Assembly: GCA_030710605.1 (NCBI GenBank)
Contig: CP092874.1
Coordinates: 46,730,400 to 46,794,399, forward strand
Direction of reading: 5' to 3'
Length of the DNA: 64,000 nucleotides
DNA from: Cordylochernes scorpioides
Taxonomy: Eukaryota; Arthropoda; Arachnida; Pseudoscorpiones; Chernetidae
Shown: piece by piece, positions 1-10,569 of the stretch
Layout of the letters: every line of letters begins with the position of its first letter
Numbering within the stretch: the stretch's first letter is position 1
The notes under the pieces: generated by a model
What the model saw: the letters and a program-made list of their open reading frames with translations, nothing else
The model's database searches: none
What the model was told of the DNA's origin: nothing
Translations under genes and position numbers: made by a program

Positions 1-1157
1 TATGCCCACTTGAATATCGGCCGATCTTAACCGTTTAAAAATCCTGTATGCATTCCCGAAAGCATTCGTAGACTCATTTTCTTCAATAAATATTTTCCAC
101 GACGTCTTTTTTGCTCTATTGATGGCTCTTAAGTATTTATTTCTTGCCGCTCTGTAAATACTCGGATTCAGGTTACCCCCCTCTATAATACAAATTCCTG
201 AGATAATGTAAATGTTCTTTTAATTGTTGAAGCTCTTTATTCCACCAATTTTTGGAAGTAGTCGTGTTTATAGAGGTGTGATGCTTGACGTCGAGAGAAG
301 AGTATGCAGCTTCAATTACTAAATTTGTCAATTTGTTTACCACATTATCAATATCTTCACAATTGACAATGTGCTTAGAAGCTGAATTTAAATCCAGTAA
401 ATCCGAAGGCGAAATACTCTCAGCAAATTTGGTCCAATTCGCCGATTTTTCTCTGAATTTCCATGTCGATGTCTGTCTATTATTGTTTGCCAAGTTTATC
501 ATATTGAAGATATCAAAAAGTATTGCCAAATGGTCTGAGGTAACAGAAAGTGCTGAGGTTCTCCAGTTATGTATAAGACCAATGGAATGTTTATTAGAAA
601 TTGTCAAGTCGATTATGCTAGCATTTCTGCAAGTTGGGATTTTAAGATTATGAACAAATAGATTCTGCTCCTCGATAATAGACTTTAGAATGTATCCGTT
701 TTTTATTTGTCGTTGAATCGAACCAGAGTGGATGTCTTGAATTGAAATCTCCACAAAGGATAATTGGGAGTTGACCAAAGGCCTCAAGTATTTCTGAGAT
801 GAATTGGATATGAAATGCAGCCATTGAGTTTGGGTGTATATAGATATTGGCAATAACTATTCTTTTCCCGTTGAAATAGAGAGAGATCGCTGTACAGAAG
901 GAATTTGTAAACCTGTTAATTTTCTCATATATTATGTTGCGGTTCAAAATAATAGTAGCAGTATAAATTTGCCTATCTGTGCTAGAATATACTATTCGTG
1001 AATTCTTGCCAAATTTCACTGTATCATTGCACATGTATGGTTCTTGTAGAAATATGATGTCAGGAAGATCGTCTGCGATTGTCACACCTAACTCACTAGT
1101 TGCCATCATACTTTTCCTTGCATTAAATTGTATACATCTGATATTCTTATCATTCAT
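1..1157 (-). pseudogene. LINE ORF2, AP endonuclease and start of RT region (partial)
   Basis: This is the 5' part of ORF2 of a non-LTR retrotransposon; ORF2 nicks target DNA and reverse transcribes the element RNA. The start ATG at 1157 overlaps the ORF1 stop by 8 bases (ATGAATGA), a usual LINE coupling. The endonuclease shows IRCIQFNARKS at the N-terminus, IIFLQEPY, and the catalytic ILCGDFNSRHPLW block, followed by the SDH motif (SVTSDHLAILFDI). The frame shifts near 690-706 at a T6 run and again near 176-181 at a C6 run; after the second shift, coding similarity (RAARNKYLRAINRAKK) runs on to base 1. The RT lies outside the window. The clade looks R1/Jockey-like, but I cannot fix it. Confidence 0.85.
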
Positions 1158-2244
1158 CTGAATGGTATTGAGTTCTTTGTATTACTATTTCCATCTGGGT
1201 TTTGTACAGGGGACATTCGCTGGAGTTCGCCTTGTGATCAAGAGACCTTCCATTCTTGTACCTCGGGTGTTTAGCGCAGTTGAAACATTTTTGTTTACGC
1301 GAACACTCATGATTTCCCGCCGCGCCGCATATTAGGCAAATCTTTTCATGGGAGCATTCGCTGATTTTATGTCTTGGATTAAACTCAAAACATTTCTGGC
1401 ACTGCCTAACTAATACTTTGTCGTGTATATGGCATCTCTCACAGTCGGTATAGATAAAATTACCCTTCTTCCTTAAGGTTTGATACACTCGTGGAGAAAC
1501 TCGCAGCACTACATTGTGGTGAGAGGCATTGGATTTCATGGGGAACAGCACTCGGATTTCATTCTCTAGTCCACTCAATTCAGGATTCATGGTACATATG
1601 ATTGGTATTAAATTATTAACTTCCGTTAATTTACTGACATTTTTTATAATAATTGTTGGGTCTCTAGGTTGCGGGGTAAAAATTTTACTATTTGCTTTCA
1701 ATTCCGCCGCCATGCTCAGTTCCTTTAACAAGTGTTTAGCCTCTTCGTCGCTAGGAGTTTTTATTACTACTGCATTTTTGGTGTTAATAATTTTATTAAT
1801 TCGTATCCCACTACCGTTTTCTCGTAACTTTTTTATATTACTTGAAATTGCCTGAGCTATGTTGTTAATAGGCTCATTATTTAGAGGAACTGCGAGCAGT
1901 GTAGCTTCAGTGTTTAAGGTCCGTTGTCTTTCCTCAATAAATTTCTGTGTATGATCTCTCTGTCTAACTTGGGCATAAGATAATCCTTTCGAGGAGATCA
2001 CGCTTCGAATATCACCGAGCTTCTCTTCCACTATGTTGCCGACGGTTTCCTTCATCTGTGCCAAAAGGTTCTCGTTATCCGATTCAACCATAGAAGAAAT
2101 TCCATCTTTCGTTTGTTTTAACATAGTCGAAAGATATGATAAATCATTTTTAGTCAAAATTTTTTTATTTTGTTGAAATTTATTCTCAAAGTATGCAAAA
2201 ATTTCATCCAGTTTCAAATTTAGTAACCTAACCATAGAATTCAT
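1150..2244 (-). CDS. LINE ORF1 gag-like RNA-binding protein with three zinc knuckles
   Basis: 364 residues, uninterrupted. It is expected to coat the LINE RNA in the RNP. Residues 1-100 are polar and helix-rich. A central RRM-like block (RDPTIIIKNVSKLTEVNNLI) follows. The C-terminus has CCHC-type knuckles at about 282-297 (CQKCFEFNPRHKISEC), 303-314 (CLICGAAGNHEC) and 320-344 (CFNC...HKANSSEC), the arrangement seen in R1/LOA/Jockey-type ORF1 proteins. It overlaps ORF2 by 8 bases. The start is the first ATG after an AT-rich leader (2245-2290). As the only intact LINE ORF here, it suggests a fairly recent insertion. Confidence 0.88.
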   Translation of the reverse strand: MNSMVRLLNLKLDEIFAYFENKFQQNKKILTKNDLSYLSTMLKQTKDGISSMVESDNENLLAQMKETVGNIVEEKLGDIRSVISSKGLSYAQVRQRDHTQKFIEERQRTLNTEATLLAVPLNNEPINNIAQAISSNIKKLRENGSGIRINKIINTKNAVVIKTPSDEEAKHLLKELSMAAELKANSKIFTPQPRDPTIIIKNVSKLTEVNNLIPIICTMNPELSGLENEIRVLFPMKSNASHHNVVLRVSPRVYQTLRKKGNFIYTDCERCHIHDKVLVRQCQKCFEFNPRHKISECSHEKICLICGAAGNHECSRKQKCFNCAKHPRYKNGRSLDHKANSSECPLYKTQMEIVIQRTQYHSDE

Positions 2245-2269
2245 ATTTAATTAAAAGAGAAACAATTCG

Positions 2270-2568
2270 AACTATATAAAAAAAAGCAAGGTAAAATTAA
2301 ATAGCAAAACAATAAACCGATTTAAAACATTTCAACATAAGCATTTAGAAAATAAATTAAGAAATTTAGGCAGTGTTTACCGAAACTTGCGGAGCGAGAT
2401 GACGCACGTCCAGCCAGATCGGCCACCTAGCGGCAACTCCCTTGTCTTGTTAGCTTTTTATTTTTGACTCGCTTCAGCCATTTTACAGAAAAAACTTATG
2501 TAAACAATACCAAGTGATGATGATTATTTAAATAATATTCTATGAAAAGTTAAAGATGAAAATAATAA
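2270..2568. other. Non-coding spacer between LINE and mariner relic
   Basis: Holds the AT-rich LINE upstream flank and a short GC-richer block at 2375-2450. I see no ORF, repeat pair or RNA gene. Confidence 0.5.
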
Positions 2569-3080
2569 TTATGAAATATTTACAGCACGTATCAGATACA
2601 TTTCCAGGAAAGCTCGGGCTGCCTCCATCCGTTGTTGCTTGTGATTTTCCAAGAGCAAACGTGGGACCCATCTTGCGCAGACTTTGCGAAAATTCAAAAT
2701 ATCTGACATGATTGTTCCAATCGAAGAGCGTCCAATTTCGATTCCAGGAGGTAGTCGAATCATTATTTCGTCAATGGTGACGCGGCGATCTGCTTCCACC
2801 ACATTCCGAACAGCAGCAACGGCTGCATTGTCCGTAGCAGTAACGGACCTGCCGCTTTGCTCGTCATCATGCACGTTTTGCCGTCCTTCTAAGAACCATG
2901 AACGCCATCGGCGAACCATTTGGATGCTCATACATTCTTCACCATACACTGACACTAAATTGCGATGAATATTGACCGCAGTTTCATTTTTCGCCGTGAA
3001 AAAAACGAATTACAGAACGGAGTTCGCAAGTGGACACGTCCACCAGTGGGAGCTCCATGGAAACTGAAGCGCTACGGACT
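2569..3080 (-). pseudogene. Mariner-type transposase N-terminal fragment (HTH domain only)
   Basis: The sequence encodes the DNA-binding half of a mariner-like transposase (HTH_48 class, also found in SETMAR): CELRSVIRFF, then after a frameshift in a T7 run near 2998 AVNIHRNLVSVYGEECMS, MVRRWRSWFLEGRQNVHDDE, SGRSVTATDN and ARWVPRLLLENHKQQRME. Translation stops shortly after ARAFLEMY, just before the family's first catalytic Asp block (GDETW), so no catalytic domain remains. The flanking 2270-2568 is AT-rich with no ORF. The identification is firm; the element's ends are not visible. Confidence 0.8.
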
Positions 3081-3189
3081 TGCGCGTACGAGTAGCGTGA
3101 TTTTGAAGGTCACCAGCTTCCAACGCATCCTAGTGACCATTTCTTCCATACTAACTAATTTTTACAACGTTTCGTTTGCAGAAAAAAAA

Positions 3190-3913
3190 AATAGGGAAAC
3201 TTATTTATTGGATGGCCCTCGTAGCTCTCATAGATACTGGCTGTACATTCTCGATAATTCCTCAACACATGTTAGATAAGATTCAACCAAACTATGTTGC
3301 TTTTAATAATTTACCTCTTATTAATCAGACATCCAGTATGCTAAATATAAATTCAAAAATTAATATTAATACAACTATAGGATCTATTACTAGAGATATT
3401 GATTTTTATTCCTCTGATATTGATTTGCAATATGTATTGCTTTCTCTACACGATATAATATTATTTAAATTAGAAATTGATTTTCAAAATTTTACAATTA
3501 CTCAATTTGGTAGAATTCTTAATGTTAATTACCATAACCCTAATAATAATAATTATACACATCATAATGTAATTCCTTTATTTCAATCTATTATTCCTCC
3601 TAATGAAAATGATTTTAGAAATTTTAATTGTGTAGAATTTGATGAAAAACTTTCACCATATGAGAAATCTGATTTAATAAAATTAATTAAGGAAAATAAG
3701 GAAGCTTTTGCTGTCCATAAAATGGATATAGGACATATTAAAGCAGATCCAATTAGAATTAAACTTACCTCACAAACACCTATTTTATTAAAGCCTTTTA
3801 GACCTTCCTTCTCGGACAACTTTAAAATTAAAAGACAGATTGAAGAACTTTTAAAATATAATGTCATTAGACCATCTTATTCCTCCATCTTAATTGATAA
3901 ACTATGTAAATAA
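3190..3913 (+). pseudogene. Gypsy-type pol fragment: aspartic protease and RT entry
   Basis: Remnant of a Ty3/gypsy-like pol. The retroviral-type protease active site ALIDTGCTFSII is at the N-terminus (about 3212-3250). A low-complexity Asn/Ile-rich linker follows. Then comes the region preceding the RT fingers: LSPYEKSDLIKLIKENKEAFAV, MDIGHIKADPIRIKL and IEELLKYNVIRPSYS. Translation ends at 3913, before the RT palm motifs, so it is 3'-truncated. It abuts the mariner relic, which seems to have been inserted or recombined upstream. No LTR is recognisable. Its AT-rich codons differ from the GC-richer mariner piece. Confidence 0.78.
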
Positions 3914-4823
3914 TAAGGATACTTTTTTTTTTACTTTGAAAATTACTCCCTAATTTTTATCCTTGGAGGGAAGAAATGACATAATAAAAATATGATTTTT
4001 ATTATTCATAAAATAAATGGAATTCTATAATCACAGAGTTGAATTTTAGAATGAAGGGGAATCCTTAACAGAAGGAATACAACCCAATATTGTTTTTTTT
4101 TGTAAATAGACAATAACATCGTTAGTTGTATGTATGCAAACTGTTTGCTTTAAAAAATAATCAAAATAATAAATATTTTTTGGGACAAAAGTTATCATTC
4201 ATTTTTACCATCCACGACTGCATGAATTGGTAACGTAAATAGAATATACGTCCTTTTTTTTTATGATATATATATATATATATATGTGTGTGTCGTATCC
4301 GTCGTGGTCGAATGGAAGGGCGCGGCCGTTGTGCATGTATACTTCGAAAAATAATTTATTCCACACTCGTGAGCGCGCGCGCACGCGGCGGCGTGCCGTA
4401 GCATTCCCCCTTCGCGCTGGCTCCCACTTTTATTTTGTACAGATTTATAGATGGGTGAATTTGTACTTACATTTTAACATTATAATTATGGTGAAAATAA
4501 ATTATAAATCTTTGGCATTAGGCAAATTATGGCAGATGTAACCTGTGTGGGATAAATAAATACAAAATGATTTTAAATTATTAAGTTGAGACTGAGAGGC
4601 AATTTTATAAATTGAATTCTGATACTATGGTACAAAAATTGGATATTTTGTGTGATATAACATTAACAAACATTAAATATGATATTCAATACATAAGATA
4701 ATAAAGTTTTAATTGTTTTAAATGTAGCAGGATACGAACCTGTGTGATGTGGCTACGACTGTGTATCTGTTTGTGGGAGTGTTCTGTGTGTGAAAGGATC
4801 CCCTGCGCTGGAGTATTGGTGAT
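3914..4823. other. Unassigned AT-rich intergenic DNA with microsatellites
   Basis: No convincing gene. Contains a (TA)n/(TG)n run at 4264-4290 and a short CpG-rich (GC)n stretch at 4370-4400. Open frames here look fortuitous. Confidence 0.5.
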
Positions 4824-5165
4824 GTGGTGAGCATCCTCATCTGTACCGTACTCTCCATAGGGAACGTAAGAAAAGGGGTGTTAAAAAGGTGCTCAGGGAT
4901 GAAAAGGAATGAAGACTTGGATCGTGGCGAACAATTTGGTAGGATTATCCAAATTGGGCCATTGGAGTCCACGGAAGATTTCACGTTTGGGATGGAGATA
5001 AAAGGGGACGGTTGTCATGTCAATGAAGTAGCGCAAGGAAAATATCTCTTGATTTTAGTGTGTGAACACAATGGTTTATTGCGAATGGTCAGAGGGCAAC
5101 GTACTGAATTCTGTGACGTACATCCTGAACGGATCGTTTCAAGACGGGTCTGTGACTATCAGTAA
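4824..5165 (+). CDS. Unrecognised 113-residue ORF
   Basis: Open frame beginning MVSILICTVLSIGNVRKGV and continuing through charged sequence (GMKRNEDLDRGEQFGRIIQ, FTFGMEIKGDGCHV, YLLILVCEHNGLL). I recognise no domain. The N-terminal 18 residues are hydrophobic enough for a weak signal-like segment. It lies between two gypsy fragments and may be part of a decayed LTR element, but nothing in the sequence proves it is expressed. Confidence 0.2.
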   Translation: MVSILICTVLSIGNVRKGVLKRCSGMKRNEDLDRGEQFGRIIQIGPLESTEDFTFGMEIKGDGCHVNEVAQGKYLLILVCEHNGLLRMVRGQRTEFCDVHPERIVSRRVCDYQ

Positions 5166-5303
5166 TCCTGCTGACACCTTAAAAGGAAATTAATTTGGGA
5201 AAAACTATCAGTTCAGGGTGATCAATGGGCAACGCAAATGGTGTTATTATAATTCAAAATAGATTTCGGCCATTCTATATAGGAATTCCCTGACGACAGA
5301 ATC

Positions 5304-5618
5304 TTATGGGGGGTCATCAATCTTAAAGTCGTGGTCACCATCCTTTTCTGAGTGATTAATGAAGTCCTTGAAGGTGTTCCAAAGGACTATCGAAAGCTCT
5401 TCAAGACAATACATCAAGATTGATTGAAAATGTCTAAATTGGGAGGACGGCAATAAATAAATCAGCAAATGTATAATCGTCATGGAGACGTTTGGGTTAA
5501 TACACGCCATTGTAAGGAGCGATAGAAATAAAATTGGGAATTGTTTAATCTTATTAAAATATTTAACAATAGGCAACGGTACTAACGTATTTTTGCTTAT
5601 AACTGACTTATTTTCCAT
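5304..5618 (-). CDS. Short ORF downstream of gypsy integrase, possible env-like start
   Basis: 104 residues with a hydrophobic stretch (residues about 24-60, FPILFLSLLTMACINP and ILLIYLL-like segments) near the N-terminus. It follows the integrase of the same-strand gypsy element, where some insect gypsy elements carry an envelope-like third ORF. No furin site, fusion peptide or other envelope feature is visible, and it is too short to be a complete one. It could be a chance ORF. Confidence 0.2.
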   Translation of the reverse strand: MENKSVISKNTLVPLPIVKYFNKIKQFPILFLSLLTMACINPNVSMTIIHLLIYLLPSSQFRHFQSILMYCLEELSIVLWNTFKDFINHSEKDGDHDFKIDDPP

Positions 5619-5634
5619 TTTCGCATTGTAACAG

Positions 5635-6350
5635 TTAATAAGGAGAGCACTTAATTGAGGGCGCGCTAATTTGCGGAGTATGATTACGTGTTGGTGAGGA
5701 TGGAAGCACTATCTTCGTTGTAGGGGAAGGTTCTAATTGGATATCAATCTTTGGGATGGTGTCAGGAGTAGAAATGTATCTGGCTATTATTGTTGGTTCG
5801 TCATTATCTAATAAAATATCGGGGTTCATGTGATTAAATGGTTACTTAATGTAGATGCATAATTCTTATAATAATAATGGAATATTTCAGGTGGGAAATG
5901 ATGGTAAATAAAATGTGATTTTGGCGCGCTATTGTTGTTCGTTGAGTGAGGTGTGAAGATGTACTTAGTGTCTTCGGAATAGTTCTTCAATTTGTTTACG
6001 TGTATAATTTTTGTGTCTAAGTTTTGAGCTTGATTAGGTCTATTGATTCTAACTGTATAGGAGGATATCACCTCAATTATCTCATATGGTCCACTGAAGC
6101 AAGGTACTAATTTGCCCGTATTGGGGTGTTGGTAAAATTTGGTAAGGACTAGATCGCCTACCTCAAAGTCAGGTGACCTGTGATTTTTGTCAAATCTGAT
6201 TTTATCTAGCTTATGCCCTACTTTCTTTCTTTGTAATGCTAGATGTCTAGTTTCAGTGACCGATGGATAAGGATCTAGATGTTGTGACAGTTCTTTCGGC
6301 AGGGAGCCGTTCATAAGGTATGATGGGGGAATCCCGTGACAGAATGAGGG
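5635..6350 (-). pseudogene. Gypsy integrase C-terminal domain and pol tail
   Basis: Continues the integrase fragment 6401-6915. Recognisable blocks are RFDKNHRSPDFEVGDLVL, GKLVPCFSGPYEIIEVISSYTVRI and KIIHVNKLKNY, the classic integrase C-terminal SH3-like/GPY motif of Ty3/gypsy (GPY at about 6090). The tail to 5635 is Pro/Thr/Ser-rich. A frameshift lies at the G5 run near 6326 and a TGA nonsense codon near 6407, so the upstream integrase core is out of frame. The tail runs into the short downstream ORF. Confidence 0.82.
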
Positions 6351-6400
6351 GTATAGTTATAAGCTTTAACTACATTGGATTGGAGCATAGTCCAACTAGC

Positions 6401-6915
6401 TCAAGGATGTTGAAGATGGAGGAGCCTAAGTTTTCCGGTCAGGGTTGCGTTCAAACGTTCGGATAAACCGTTTGCTTGTGGATGGTGGCTGGTAGTGAGC
6501 ATTACTTGGATGTTATGGGAGATTAGAAATCTCCTAAACCTTGGTGGTGTAAAGGCAGGGGCTCTATCTGTAAGGAGACGTTTCAGACAACCACTTTGTA
6601 GCGCCTTTTTTATTACTTGAATATATGTGGTCGTACTGGTGGAACGAGATGGAAATGTCCATGCGAATCGAGTCGCGTGGTCTACTACTACATGCATGTA
6701 ATTCTTCGCACTTCCATATCTAGAAAACCCGACTATAGTGTCCATAAACACAAGTTCGAATGGAAGTGGGGATTCTGGAAATTCGCCCAACTCTCTATAC
6801 TTCGGTCCTTTCGAGATTGTGCTCATTTGATAGATGTTACAATTCTTAACGAAGGCACGAATGTCTATCGACATTCCGCTCCAAAAGTATTGGGCAGAGA
6901 CGATCCGAGATGAAC
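6401..6915 (-). pseudogene. Gypsy integrase catalytic core with part of the zinc-binding domain
   Basis: Integrase inserts retrotransposon cDNA into chromosomes. The tail of the HHCC domain is seen (RIVSAQYFWSGMSIDIRAF, NCNIYQMSTISKG; the last Cys of the CxxC is Tyr). The catalytic triad is visible: Asp in LVFMDTIVGFS, Asp in LLTDRAPAFTPPRF, Glu in HPQANGLSERLNATL. Coding similarity stops at about 6915, where the element is 5'-truncated; RT and RNase H are missing. A TGA at 6407 and a frameshift at 6326 separate it from its C-terminal domain. Confidence 0.85.
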
Positions 6916-7157
6916 TTGTTATAAACCGATATTGTTACATAAAAAATCAAAACCTTTTTGATACCCAAATAATAATATTTTATAATTTGTTTTTAATCAT
7001 CATTAATTTACAACTATCTTTGATATAAATTATATTGAATTCTACTTATTGTTCAGTAATAGCTTGCTATACTGAGATTATACTCTCAATTCAACATTGA
7101 AAATTTCTATAACTTTCCTTAAAAATATTATAAAACCTTTATATATATATATATATA
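6916..7157. other. AT-rich spacer ending in a (TA)n run
   Basis: No ORF or RNA gene seen. The microsatellite at 7141-7158 borders the PLE inverted pair, as does the longer one at 9958-10030. Confidence 0.5.
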
Positions 7158-7179
7158 TTTAAAAATGCCTATTTTGGAT

Positions 7180-7235
7180 CATAAAGTTTTTATTTCCGAT
7201 ATTTCGTGAGGCAACTCGCCAAACTTCCTCTGGGA
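7180..7235 (-). ncRNA. PLE terminal hairpin resembling a decayed hammerhead ribozyme
   Basis: On the minus strand: CAGAGGA, then a stem-loop with a GAGTT loop and GCCTCAC 3' strand, then GAAATATCGGAAATA. PLEs are known to carry hammerheads in their terminal repeats. If so, the core is CUGANGA with U4 changed to A, the stem II 5' strand is mutated at two positions, and GAAA is intact. Stem III would be only 2 bp. The position, downstream of GIY-YIG and in both copies, fits. Activity is unlikely. Confidence 0.45.
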
Positions 7236-7469
7236 ACAAAATGGCTTTAGAGAAGCTCGTGTATAATTTCGCGAGTATATACAACCGCTATAAAATTTAA
7301 ATATCTAGAATCTACAATATGCATGCCTCTATGAATATAATAATTAATAATAATATAATATGTAAAACATTAATATATAGAGTATTAAGTAAATATATAC
7401 ATTTAAAATAAACGAATTGAAAATCAGCAATTTGCCATATATATACATATATACGTGTATAGTAGTGGG

Positions 7470-8637
7470 CTATGTGGTTTTAAATTGTAAGTATAGTTGA
7501 GGAATGTCTATTTTTCGGTTGATACTGTTTTTATCTTCTATTGAGCTCCAGCTTTCTAGAAAAAGTCTTGAATGTTTATCCTTGATATTTTGATATATTA
7601 TTTCTGTTGAGTCGAAATTTGGTATGTGGTCCTGTTTCAGTGCGTGGTCTACTAAAAGGGAAAGAGGGCTATAGTTTTTAAGGGCTGTCCGGTGTTGATT
7701 GGTTCTTTCTTCCAGAGTTTTTCCTGTCTCTCCTATGTATGTAGCTGGGCAAGATCGGCACGGGATTCTGTAGATGAGGTTGGATTTTTGACTGTTGTTT
7801 GTGTTATGTTTGGTATCGGGATGGCGGAGAAGTGTTTTCAAGTTGGATGGTGTCTGGTATATGGTCTTGATGTTATATTTCTTGAGGGTTCTGCTGATTC
7901 TTTCAATGCCGTAGCTGTACGGAAGTGTGCAGTATAATTTATGAGATTGGCTATTGGAAGGAGGGATGAATGTTGATCTGTGGAATTGTCTTTTGATAAA
8001 TTCTGTGGGATAACTATTGCTTTGTAATTCATTCATTAGTATTGTTCTTTCTTGTTGTGACTTTTCTAGATTATTGGAGCAATGAGTAGATATTCTTTTT
8101 GAGAGGGTTTTTATAACAGATATTTTATGGTTAATAGGACCGAATGAGCTGAAATTTAAGTAACCACCTGTGTGAGTTTTCTTACGGTAAATGCCTGTTT
8201 CTATTTTAGAGCTGTTTCTGGTGAGAATTATATCTAAGAATGATAAAGAGTTTTTTTCTTCTATTTCATGTGTAAATGTGAGAAATGGTTTTATATTGTT
8301 CAAGAAATTCAGAATGCTTGTTGTATTGTTGTTTTCGGTTATGCAAAGAATATCGTCAATATATCTCTTCCAGAATGTTATTTTTAGCTGCTTATTGTCT
8401 ATTATTGATTGGTCAATATTATTCATGAAAATGTTTGCCAGAGCTGAAGATATGGGGTTATCCATCGGGAGGCCTTTGATCTGTTTGAAGTATTGATTCT
8501 TGTAGTTAAAGTAGCTGAATGATAGGCACAGTTTGAGTAAGTCTATGAGGGCTTCCTTTGGTATAGAAAATGGTAGGTTGGGGTGGGCATTCAAGAATTC
8601 TGAAATTTCTGCAATAGCTTCATCATGTGGGATTGAG
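7470..8637 (-). pseudogene. PLE reverse transcriptase with C-terminal GIY-YIG endonuclease, left copy
   Basis: Open frame 7470-8672, but the first 12 or so residues read back across the inverted junction, so the true gene is 5'-truncated near 8637. RT motifs: QIKGLPMDNPISSALA (residues about 64-79; Asp replaces the usual Gly after PM) and the catalytic FWKRYIDDILCI (YIDD 104-107). The C-terminal GIY-YIG nuclease shows LIYRIPCRSCPATYIGETG, ERTNQHRTA and RLFLESWSSI, giving Tyr, Arg and Glu catalytic residues plus the CxxC typical of PLEs. The RT fingers are absent. No internal stops, so this copy is young. Confidence 0.88.
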
Positions 8638-9611
8638 CTCTGGCAAACATTTTCATGAATAATATTGACCAATCAATAATAGACAATAAGCAGCTAAAAA
8701 TAACATTCTGGAAGAGATATATTGACGATATTCTTTGCATAACCGAAAACAACAATACAACAAGCATTCTGAATTTCTTGAACAATATAAAACCATTTCT
8801 CACATTTACACATGAAATAGAAGAAAAAAACTCTTTATCATTCTTAGATATAATTCTCACCAGAAACAGCTCTAAAATAGAAACAGGCATTTACCGTAAG
8901 AAAACTCACACAGGTGGTTACTTAAATTTCAGCTCATTCGGTCCTATTAACCATAAAATATCTGTTATAAAAACCCTCTCAAAAAGAATATCTACTCATT
9001 GCTCCAATAATCTAGAAAAGTCACAACAAGAAAGAACAATACTAATGAATGAATTACAAAGCAATAGTTATCCCACAGAATTTATCAAAAGACAATTCCA
9101 CAGATCAACATTCATCCCTCCTTCCAATAGCCAATCTCATAAATTATACTGCACACTTCCGTACAGCTACGGCATTGAAAGAATCAGCAGAACCCTCAAG
9201 AAATATAACATCAAGACCATATACCAGACACCATCCAACTTGAAAACACTTCTCCGCCATCCCGATACCAAACATAACACAAACAACAGTCAAAAATCCA
9301 ACCTCATCTACAGAATCCCGTGCCGATCTTGCCCAGCTACATACATAGGAGAGACAGGAAAAACTCTGGAAGAAAGAACCAATCAACACCGGACAGCCCT
9401 TAAAAACTATAGCCCTCTTTCCCTTTTAGTAGACCACGCACTGAAACAGGACCACATACCAAATTTCGACTCAACAGAAATAATATATCAAAATATCAAG
9501 GATAAACATTCAAGACTTTTTCTAGAAAGCTGGAGCTCAATAGAAGATAAAAACAGTATCAACCGAAAAATAGACATTCCTCAACTATACTTACAATTTA
9601 AAACCACATAG
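8636..9611 (+). pseudogene. PLE RT and GIY-YIG, right (inverted) copy
   Basis: 318 residues identical to the C-terminal part of the left copy, starting at FMNNIDQSIIDNKQLK. It keeps YIDD and the complete GIY-YIG domain but lacks the RT fingers and the KGLPM motif. It is 5'-truncated by about 230 bp more than its partner and ends at the same LYLQFKTT stop. The start ATG at 8655 is internal to the original gene. It probably arose in the same insertion event as the left copy or by template switching. Confidence 0.87.
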
Positions 9612-9844
9612 CCCACTACTATACACGTATATATGTATATATATGGCAAATTGCTGATTTTCAATTCGTTTATTTTAAATGTATATATTTACTTAATACT
9701 CTATATATTAATGTTTTACATATTATATTATTATTAATTATTATATTCATAGAGGCATGCATATTGTAGATTCTAGATATTTAAATTTTATAGCGGTTGT
9801 ATATACTCGCGAAATGATATACGAGCTTTTCTAAAGCCATTTTG

Positions 9845-9900
9845 TTCCCAGAGGAAGTTTGGCGAGTTGCCTCACAAAATATCGGAAATAAAAACTTTAT
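9845..9900 (+). ncRNA. PLE terminal hairpin, mirror copy of the hammerhead-like element
   Basis: Mirror of 7180-7235. It has one extra change, CACAAAA instead of CACGAAA, removing the invariant G12. It therefore cannot be an active hammerhead even if its partner were. Confidence 0.4.
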
Positions 9901-9955
9901 GATCCAAAATAGGCATTTTTAAATATTGTAATATATGGATTGCTCTATTTTCAAG

Positions 9956-9957
<2 letters not shown>

Positions 9958-10031
<74 letters not shown>
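9958..10031. repeat. (TA)n microsatellite
   Basis: About 74 bp of uninterrupted TA at the right end of the PLE pair. A second tract of about 28 bp lies at 10413-10441. Confidence 0.95.
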
Positions 10032-10035
<4 letters not shown>

Positions 10036-10410
10036 GTAAAAACTATATAACAAAAATATAACAGTGATTCCACATTTAAAACTCAAGGAGCAAACTGATA
10101 AGAATGATAAATCATATCAAGTGGATTAATAAATATATTCTCACTTCTATTATTCTATATATAGGATAGAGTATGTCTAAATGACGTGTAAAAGCCGATG
10201 CAAAAGACGTTACGTTGTTAAATTTTATTGTTATTAATTATAAATATATAATTAACTAGATGATGTTTTAGAAGTAAAGGACTTTTTTTTCTCTCTATCT
10301 ATACTAAATAATAACAATTTATAAATTTTATAATTTGAATTTAAATAATCAAAAAAGTGAAGATAATTTTAATAGAAAACTTAACTATAAAACTATACAA
10401 CTATTTATTG

Positions 10411-10446
<36 letters not shown>

Positions 10447-10565
10447 TAAAAACTATATAATAAAATATAATAGTGATTTTATATTTAAAATTTAATGAGT
10501 AAACTGATAATAATGATAATTTATATCAAGTAGATTTGATTAGATTAGCAAGCTAAATCTAAATT
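10032..10565. repeat. Terminal-repeat fragments of the Naiad-like element (direct copies)
   Basis: Two units of about 100 bp (10032-10130 and 10441-10545, both containing GTGTAAAAACTATATAA) are direct repeats. The block 10130-10410 matches, in the same orientation, the right-hand block 15225-15495 (shared TGTCTAAAT, GCCGATGCAAAAGACGTTAC). These look like pseudo-LTR pieces from a partial extra copy. Confidence 0.7.
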
Positions 10566-10569
10566 AATT

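Larger units (their letters stand above)
7158..9925. mobile_element. Two Penelope-like element copies in head-to-head inverted arrangement
   Basis: Arms about 7158-8445 and 8636-9925 are inverted copies of each other around a 190-bp single-copy centre (8446-8635). The encoded proteins are identical over 318 residues. The outer non-coding parts differ at scattered bases (three near 7253-7275 versus its mirror; CACGAAA versus CACAAAA), which argues against a simple hairpin artefact of assembly. The centre holds extra 5' coding sequence belonging to the left copy. Inverted, 5'-truncated partial copies are typical of PLEs. Both outer ends meet (TA)n tracts. Confidence 0.85.

Noticed and set aside
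4263-4541. 92-residue ORF starting in a TA/TG microsatellite
   Set aside because: Begins inside simple repeat (MIYIYIYMCV) and has no protein-like features.
9958-10031. Short-spaced direct repeats as a CRISPR-like array
   Set aside because: It is a plain TA microsatellite; no repeat-spacer structure exists in the window.
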